From NCBI RefSeq assembly GCF_964340395.1, contig NC_135555.1, positions 15,851,246 through 15,911,245 of the forward strand: a stretch of DNA of 60,000 nt, written 5' to 3'. The notes under the pieces were generated by a model, which was given only the letters and a program-made list of their open reading frames with translations, had not been told where the DNA came from and did not search any database. This stretch comes from Glandiceps talaboti (Eukaryota > Hemichordata > Enteropneusta > Spengelidae). The stretch's first letter is position 1; every line of letters begins with the position of its first letter. Both the position numbers and the translations under genes were made by a program. Positions 12,701 through 21,700 of this stretch are shown here, in pieces.

Positions 12701-15700
12701 AGGCAATGAGATTGAAAAAGGAGAATTAATATGTGACTATCTCAAACCATTCCCTGCTCAAGGTACTGGTTATCATAGGCTGATTTATGTACTCCTTAAA
12801 CAGGATGGAAAAATTGATTTCAGCAGTGAGCAGAGACAGGTACCATGGTAAGTCTAATTTTGGACAGTGAATCAACGTTGAACCGTACTTCACCAAATAG
12901 TATACACTTGGTACGTAATATTCCACATTGATATTCCACAATGGATATTGTAATCATGGTGCCGCTGTACAGTTATTACACCTGGCACAGACCTTTACCA
13001 ACACAATAGTCCTATTTAATTTTCTCAACCCCATTAGGAATTTAGACTACATTGCAACCTCTAAAATGCATAGAATTATCCCAATCTGATTGAAATCCAA
13101 TGTACATGTAGATGTCGGCTAATTGTTCATTGTTATTTTACATCAGTATTTTTGCTTGAATTGACCTTCGTATGACGTTTATGTATGTTGACCTACATGT
13201 ACTCCCGACATCTACATTGGATTTTAATCAAATCGGATTTGTCGTCGATTCAAGCATTCACATAGCTACACTCTATCCTTACCCGGTTCAGGTTCTTCAA
13301 CCTGCTAAATTTCAATTCGCTTTTTACATGAAAGCCCAGTAGCAGTCAGATTGTCGTTATAATTTGTGATTTTCATGACACGCTTTCAAGTTGGCAGAAT
13401 TGTATCTTTGGAAAAGAGACTTTGTGTTTGATAACTTGTGTATATAACCAAAGCTGCAATGAAAGTCGTCTATCATTGTATGCTTTTGGTCTTTCCTTAA
13501 AATTCCTTATTTTGTGATTCTTCAACAGTTTTAGTTTGAGAGAAAGAACGTTCAAGACATTAGATTTTTATCGCAAGTTTGAAGATGTGCTGACACCAGC
13601 TGGACTCAACTTCTTCCAGTGTAGATGGGACAAATCTGTAACTGATGTTTACAGAGAAATTCTAGGTAAGACTTGTTGTCATAGTAACTGATGTTTACAG
13701 AGAAATTCTAGGTAAGACTTGTTGTCATAGTAACTGATGTTTACAGAGAAATTCTAGGTAAGACTTGTTGTCATAGTAACTGATGTTTACAGAGAAATTC
13801 TAGGTAAGACTTGTTGTCATAGTAACTGATGTTTACAGAGAAATTCTAGGTAAGACTTGTTGTCATAGTAACTGATGTTTACAGAGAAATTCTCTGTAAG
13901 ACTTTTGTTATTTGTTTGCCAATTTAAAAATTCACCAAAGATTTACACAAACTGGAATCATTGTTCTGATTGGCTGAATTGCCTGTGCACTAGTTGTGAT
14001 CACACCGAGTACACAAGCTTGATGTCCATGTGTAAACAGTCATAAAAGAGGTACAGACAATAAATTTATTTGTTTTATCAACAAATTGTCAATTTGTGGG
14101 ATTCTGATAGCATTTGATCACTGCGTGGACAATTTTATACATGGTTCAGCACATACAACGTACCACATAAAATATAAAAACAAACATTTTTGAAAAATGT
14201 AGCTCTAGTTACAGCTAATGGAAATTTTGAGAAGAAAATACGACTTCAGAAAGAAAATTTCCAAAACCATTTCAAAATCAAATTCCTTTGAAAATTCACA
14301 ACATTCTCTCTAATGTCTTGTAGTTGACTCAGGTACATTGCATATGTTTTAGTTTCGTTACGTGCAAAATCTCTTAACCTTTGACACAACTAATCACATG
14401 TTACATGTTATCAATCTATTAGACTGTCAACGATTGACAGCTGATGTTATGTGCTTGTCTTGTGAACTATATCCTACATTGTGATATTGATCAGTAACAA
14501 CAGTATGTTTGGGGTCCCTAGTAACACACACGGTATTTCCATTATTGTGATAAGAGTTAAAGGGGCACAAACTGAGTTTATACGTGTTTAGGTGTAGTTT
14601 TTACTGCATATGTAAAAAAGGTACTTGCATTATTCTACCTACTGAAGCACACTTAACCATCACTTGCAATAACTGAACTCAAACCTGGTATTACGATATA
14701 CATGTAACTCATAAATGATCTGGTGATGTAATTTATGATGCATATCGAAAAATGCTCAGGAAACTCCTACATTGTACTATGCAATCGACTGCTTGAAAAA
14801 TGCCAGCCAATTGTGATGTTAGACCCCCCCCCCCCCCCCAACTGTTTCTGGTCAGTGCGCAACATCACTTAAATACCCTCATGTTGGTCTTTTTTTGTGT
14901 GTTTGTTCAGCCCATGCAATCTGTACAGATATGTGGGAAAATACAAAAATAAGATTCTGAAGTATTTTCATTTGAGTAAAAAGCTTATAAACTCATCTTG
15001 TGCCACTTTTAACGAAGTAATCCACTGTACAGTTGGATGACCTCTAGGAGATGATTAACCCTTTTATGAAATATAACTTTGAAGAACATGGCAAAAATAA
15101 TACAGATCAGATTTAAACTGAATGCCTTCCATAAGGGTATAGTCTTGCAATTTCATGATTTATACAAGAAATTTAGCTCTATATCTGTGATTTTTCAAGT
15201 CCCAATGAAAGTTGTCAAAAATTTTGTTCAAATGCCCGCCTCCTATTCTCAGCACAGGAAAGCTTGCCATCCTCGACTTCACTCGGCTTTCGTGATCCCC
15301 TACATACCCGGGATATGGCATGTGCGTGTTGAACTCCCTTCTGTCCCACCATGAGTTTACAAGTCGGTCTGTCTACTCGTTGCATGTAGACTATTTCACA
15401 TTCCTTTAATCACTACAGGAAAATTGTCAAGGTTTTGTTGAGTGGTGTGCCCTCACTGTACACTAATTATATAGAGGTGAATGTATAGGTCACCATTATT
15501 GATACATTGTCGCGAAATTTTTGTTAACTAGGCGAGGTTTGGTCTATTTTCCATATTTTGAAAACACACATTTGGGCATAAATTATAGATTATTACACAT
15601 GATAAATATGTGAGAGTGTATTTATATCCTGAAATACAGAGCTAGATAAATGATTATGTACAAGCCTTGCAACAAACAGCGGTAGTTTGTTATCAAGAGA

Positions 15701-18700
15701 AATTGGAAAAGAATATGGGAAAATGGAGATGGTTCAAGGTCAATATAATGCTTCCTAAACTTCTAATCGAAAATCTAAAAATACACGATTTCTCTTTATT
15801 CATCTGCACATCAGTGTGTGAAATTTGAAAATGATATGCCCATATTTGACGAAATTGAAACAATGATAAACATTTCACCTGTTTGTGAACTCCGCGCTCA
15901 TTGTAAACCTATTTTAAGGCCAAGAAAAAAAATTGTTTTCTGGTGAGTTTGCATCACATAAATACCCTGCCCCGGTCTTCTTTTTTTTTGTGTTTGTCCA
16001 GCCAATGCAGAGTGCAGATCCAAGGGAAACACAAAATAACTCTCCCTACATCAATTGCTACTTCAGGGAAGACAACTGCAGAACTAATCATGAACAATTA
16101 ACAAAAACATTTGCGTCGTCACACCACTTTAGGCAAGGTTTCCTTACCAGAAACAACAACTTTCGTTTTTGTGGCCACTGCGTCTAATTACTGAAATATG
16201 CCAATAAATTATCAAAACTAAAAGCTAAATCAATAATATTTTCAGAACAGTTGCGCTTTGGTATCGTAAATGTATGTACCAAGTTATGATGAATTTGAAG
16301 AGTGCACTCTTGAGATATAGCCTAATTACCGAAAACCATTAATTACGTAAATTGCTCATTAATATTCATGGATGTTTACCAAAACCTAATCAGTTCTTGC
16401 CATTACACTATGGAACATGTCTACAAAATTATTCTCCCAATCCTCCGTTCATTACACTCGTTTTCAATAGCTGTATTCCCTTGACCTTCGGGTGAACGTA
16501 GCCCTTCAAAGTAACCTTTAACCTTTGACCTGAATAATAAATCACACCTAGCAATGCACACTGGGAAATCCCCCCATGAACGCCATCTTTTCTCTACGGC
16601 TTGTAACGGGTGGACGTATATGCCTGAGCTCCCGTGCTTACGGTGAGTAATATTCTTTCATTTACGCATTGTTTGGTTTATAAATGTCCTTACGCCTTTA
16701 TCAGACTACCTCAAGTGGGGTTTTATGTGTTTGGTTTTAATATTTTCATGGTTTCCAGTTGTCACCATATTTTTTTGTGTTGCTTGTTTACGTGCGTTGT
16801 CGCCACGTCTTTTCCACGTGGGTACTTACAACGCAACGTAACGTGTGTGCAAACGGTGCCCTTTTTTCCATTTCATACCAGAAATATGTTAGAAATATGT
16901 TTGAATTTCTTTGTTTGTCGTCTAACCACGTTGGTTCGTTGGCTATTGCAGTATGCATTTTTCCCCTCTCTTTATATTTTGCAGATAGTTATGAGTACCG
17001 GAGCAGAAAACGATGTTGAGAAGGGTCCAAGTGTCGCACCCACGTGCACGACTGCACATGACGACATGTCAAAACTTAGTGGGCGACAACTAGGTCAAGT
17101 GCTCTCCAGTTTGGTAGAGTCTGTGCAGCAGTTGACTGCTAACCAATCCCGTATTATGAGCAGTAACCACTCTTTGGGTGGACAAGCTGACAATGGAGTT
17201 AATATAACTCCAGCAGGCCCCTCTCAGGTGCAAGGGGGGTGTACCTCTGGTTACACTGCCTGCCAACGACCTAGGTCTCGTTTGGGTGACAGAGACAAAT
17301 GCACTGAAGAGGCACAGAGCGAAAATGGTCCAGTCACTGATGAGGTATCCTCTACTGAGGATTTGCAAACTACAGACAGACGAAAACGTACTAGGTCTGC
17401 CACTGTCAGAGGTAAGAAAGCTAAGAGAGCCAAGAAGTCTGATTCTGAGACTGTGTCTAGTGCATCAGAGTGTGAATTTCAAAATCCTCATAGCAAAGAT
17501 GGTGGTATCCGTCTGTCTAAGTCGGTATGTGATTGGTTCCAACAACAACGTACTAACACAGTTACCACAGAATATAGAAAGGAAATGCAACTACAGTATG
17601 TAGTTTGCCAAGAACAAGAGAGCATACTTACTCCTCCTAAAATACCCGACCACCTGGCTACTCAATGGGGGAAGCAGTACAATACCAAGAACTTGGTGAC
17701 ACATGATAATCGTTTCTTCAAGGCTTCTGAAAGCTTACTGTTTGCACAATTACCACTATTGGAAATCTTACAGGCTCATCATGAGGGTATAAATTTGGAT
17801 ATGAAAGTAATACTTCCTGCCATTCAACATAGTGTTTCTCTTTTTGGTAGTGCTTTTCATGGTTTACAGATGGCAAGACAGAAAGTCTTCAATGATATTT
17901 TGCCCTATTCATATGCATCTATGAAGAACCTGGAACCAACTGGTAACACACTGTATGGAGATGAACCATTGTCCGAAGCTAAGAAAGCCAAACAAGCTCA
18001 CAACGTGGCACGTGAAATGACAAAGTCATCAGGAAGTGGTTACCAACGTAAACGAGGTAATACACGCAATTACTCTACTAAGTATAGCAAGCCCTATTTT
18101 CGTCAACAAACCTATGGTGGTAACAGAGGCAAGTACAACCGTGACTTCAATAAGCAGGGAGGTAACAAGTTTACAAAATTTGATAATTCCTTTCGAGGAA
18201 AGAAGGACTGACCTGACTCTAAAGGTCAGTTTTCCACAAGTAGGAGGCCGTCTAACACAGTTTACTCAAAAGTGGCAGGGTGTCACTTCAGACCCTTGGA
18301 TACTAGAGTCAGTACAGGGCTACCATTTAGAGCTGTTGTCAGTTCCTGCACAGAGTCATCACCCAGTAACAAGAGTGCCACAGGCACAAGTACAACTCAT
18401 AGACTCAGAGGTTCAGTCATTGATAGCAAAAGGGGCAATACATGCAGTCAGCTACACAGCAGGCCAGTTCGTCTCTACAGTGTTTCTAGTACCCAAGGTT
18501 TCAGGGGGGTGGCGCCCAGTGTTCAATCTCAGGCCGTTAAACAAGTTTATACTTTACCAACATTTCAAGATGGAGGGCATCCAGCATGTCAAAAGTCTTC
18601 TTCGCAAGGACGACTTCATGGCAACGGTCGACCTCAAGGATGCCTACTTCACAGTACCGATTTTCATAAATCATCGCAAGTATCTTCGTTTCATTTGGAA

Positions 18701-21700
18701 GGAGACTCTGTACGAATTCGCAGTCCTCCCATTTGGTATTGCAAGTGCACCAAGAGTGTTCACAAAGCTGTTAAAACCTGTAGTAGCTTACCTACGTCGT
18801 CAGGGTATCCGTTGTGTGATTTACATAGACGACCTCCTTGTTTTGGGCGAGACATTGACCATATGCGAGCACAATGTCAAAACTGCCACAGATATTTTAG
18901 AGAACCTGGGGTTTCTTATCAATTGGGAGAAATCGAAGATTGTTCCACAGCAACGAGTACAGTTTTTGGGAATGATTTTCGACTCAGTCCAGATGACGAT
19001 CAGTCTCCCAGAGCCGAAGTTGTCACGGCTGAGGGCAAATTGCACGGAGCTACTCAACCAATCTGTGGTATCAATAAGAAGTCTGGCACAATGTCTGGGT
19101 CGAATGACTGCAGCACTGGATGCGATAACCACTGCACCACTACATTACAGAGCACTGCAGAGGGACCAGATTTCAGGCCTCACAAAGACAAAGTCCTACG
19201 ACACAAAGGTGAGGTTATCACAGGAAGCAAAGTCAGAACTACAATGGTGGGTAGATTGCCTGGAGGCTTGGAACGGGAAAAGTATTCTCCCGTGCCGGCC
19301 AGAGCTTACTATTCAGACGGATGCATCCAATATGGGTTGGGGAGCCCTCGACAACAACAACACTGCACAAGGTCAGTGGAGTCCAGAGGAAAGACTACTT
19401 CACATAAATCAGTTGGAATTGCTTGCTGCATATCTGGGACTGAAAAGTCTAGCCAATCACCTCCAAGATCTTTGTATAGAGATTCAGAGCGACAATGCCA
19501 CAACAGTAGCGTACATCAACCGGTTAGGGGGCACCCACTCTTGGTCTCTGAATCAGATAGCAACGGACATGTGGAAATGGTGTTTAGCACGGAACATTCT
19601 CCTCATCGCAAGTCACAGACCGGGTCACACCAACATAAAGGCGGATCACCTGTCACGTCACTTCAGAGACAACCTAGAGTGGCAGTTACAACCACACATC
19701 CTTCAAGTGGCATTATCACAGATGAATCTGACACCACAAGTGGATCTATTTGCAACAAGGCTCAACAATCAGTTCCCATGTTATGTGGCCTGGAAACCAG
19801 ACCCTCAGGCTTGGAAAGTGGATGCTTTCTCCATACCATGGAACCATCTTCGCGGGTATGCGTTCCCACCATTTTGCCTTCTGCCAAGAGTACTACACAA
19901 AGTGCGACAGGATCAGGCAAAACTTGTATTGGTAGCACCACCATGGGTAGCCCAACCGTGGTATGCGGACCTTCTGTCTCTACTAGCAGCACAGCCATTA
20001 CTACTCCCCCAGTATCCGCAACTACTGACCAACCCAGTAACGCTGGAGACTCACCCACTAGAAGGACAGATCTCTCTAGCCGTGTGGCCGCTCTCAGGAG
20101 TACCCTCAGAGCCAGAGGCATTTCAGAACGTGTGTCCAGAGTGGTCCTGCAGTCCATACGACAAGGCACAGCTAAACAATATGAGTCAGCATGGCGTCGC
20201 TGGAGTGATTGGTGTAGATTGCAGAAAGAAAATCCTATTTCAGCATCTGTACCAGTAGTGTTGGAATTCCTAATGGATTTGTATGACAGAAAGTTAGAGT
20301 ATCGGTCTTTGAACGTTTATCGTTCAGCAATTTCATCTGTGCATATGCCAGTTGAGGGATATCGTCTGGGTAGTCACCCACTTGTTACACAATTTATGAG
20401 AGGAGTCTTTGTTTCTCGGCCTCCGAAACCCAAATATAGTTTAGTTTGGAACGTTAAGCAAGTATTGGAATGTCTTCGCAAGATGTCTCCAGCAAAGGAA
20501 TTAACTTTGAAGTTATTAACTTTTAAAACGGTCATGTTAGTTGCATTATGTACAGCAGGTCGCTGTTCTGATATTGCTTCTCTGCAAGCAGGAAAAATTT
20601 CTGTTGCAAAGGGTTCTGCTATGTTGTTGCCTGGAGGTCTGGCGAAAACAGACAGGCCATCCAGAATTAGAAAGACTTTACTTTTACCCGCCTTCAAGAA
20701 GGACAGGCGAATTTGTGTGGTATATTATTTGTTTGCCTATATGGAACGGACTAAGAATTTACGCAAGTCAAACACTAGGCTGTTTGTCAGTTATGCTACG
20801 GGGAAACCAGTGATGCCAGCTACTATTGGTCGTTGGATTCAAGTAATACTACGACGGGCTGGAATTGGTAAGGAATTTACAGCTCATTCCACAAGAGCGG
20901 CAGTCACCAGTGCTCTACATTTCAAGGGAGCATCAACCAGTCAGATTTTGGGGCTAGCTAATTGGGCTTCAGCAAGAACTTTTGCTAAACACTATAAGTG
21001 TGATGTTTCTTCATTGGATGTGAATGTTATGGATGCAATAACTCACTAAAGTAAGTGCAAACTTTATTTCCAGTTTTGTTGCTTCAAAATCAGCTATTGA
21101 AAACGAGTGTAATGAACGGAGGATTGGGAGAATAAATTGAAATTATACCAGCTTACCGTGCAGGATAATTTTGGTTATTCTCCTAATCCGGAGTGAGTGG
21201 AGCGAGTTGAAATAGCTCCCTCCCTCCCTCCCTGTTATGTTTTTTATTAAGTGTTTGTTGCTTTCAAAGATGGCGTTCATGGGGGGATTTCCCAGTGTGC
21301 ATTGCTAGGTGTGATTTATTATTCAGGTCAAAGGTTAAAGGTTACTTTGAAGGGCTACGTTCACCCGAAGGTCAAGGGAATACAGCTATTTCAACTCGCT
21401 CCACTCACTCCGGATTAGGAGAATAACCAAAATTATCCTGCACGGTAAGCTGGTATAATTTCAATTTTCGCTTTAATTGAGCCAGTCGTTGTGTAGATAA
21501 TGGTGATACAGACACACACACACGCACATACAGACACACAGACTTCATCTCTATTATAAAACCTTCCTTACAAAAGGTAATAAAAATAAAGTCTTTGAGA
21601 TTTCACAGAAGGTAGTTAGGAAAACTGTTCCTTGTTATTTCATTCATTGAATCTTCCAAGTTCAAGTTGTATTTATTTTCAACACAAATTTTCTTTTTTT

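Larger units (their letters stand above)
16429..21465 (+). mobile_element. DIRS-type tyrosine-recombinase retrotransposon, complete
   Basis: An element of about 5.04 kb inserted in the last MRPL38 intron, same orientation. It has gag, RT-RNase H and tyrosine recombinase frames, 125-bp inverted terminal repeats (16466-16590 and 21266-21390), unequal outer extensions (16429-16465 and 21391-21465) and an internal complementary region at 21091-21217. There is no integrase or long terminal direct repeat. DIRS elements are known to replicate through a circular DNA that the recombinase integrates without target duplication. The ends were placed where complementarity to the internal region stops. Intact frames and apparently identical repeats suggest recent insertion. 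Confidence 0.95.

Noticed and set aside
16634-16990. N-terminal 119 residues of the long gag frame
   Set aside because: Composition is unlike the rest of gag, and plausible splice sites remove most of it. The ATG at 16991 directly follows the predicted acceptor.
18272-19942. N-terminal extension of the recombinase frame as a separate protein
   Set aside because: It overlaps the clearly conserved RT-RNase H in another frame and resembles no known domain. Kept only as a finding about dual openness.
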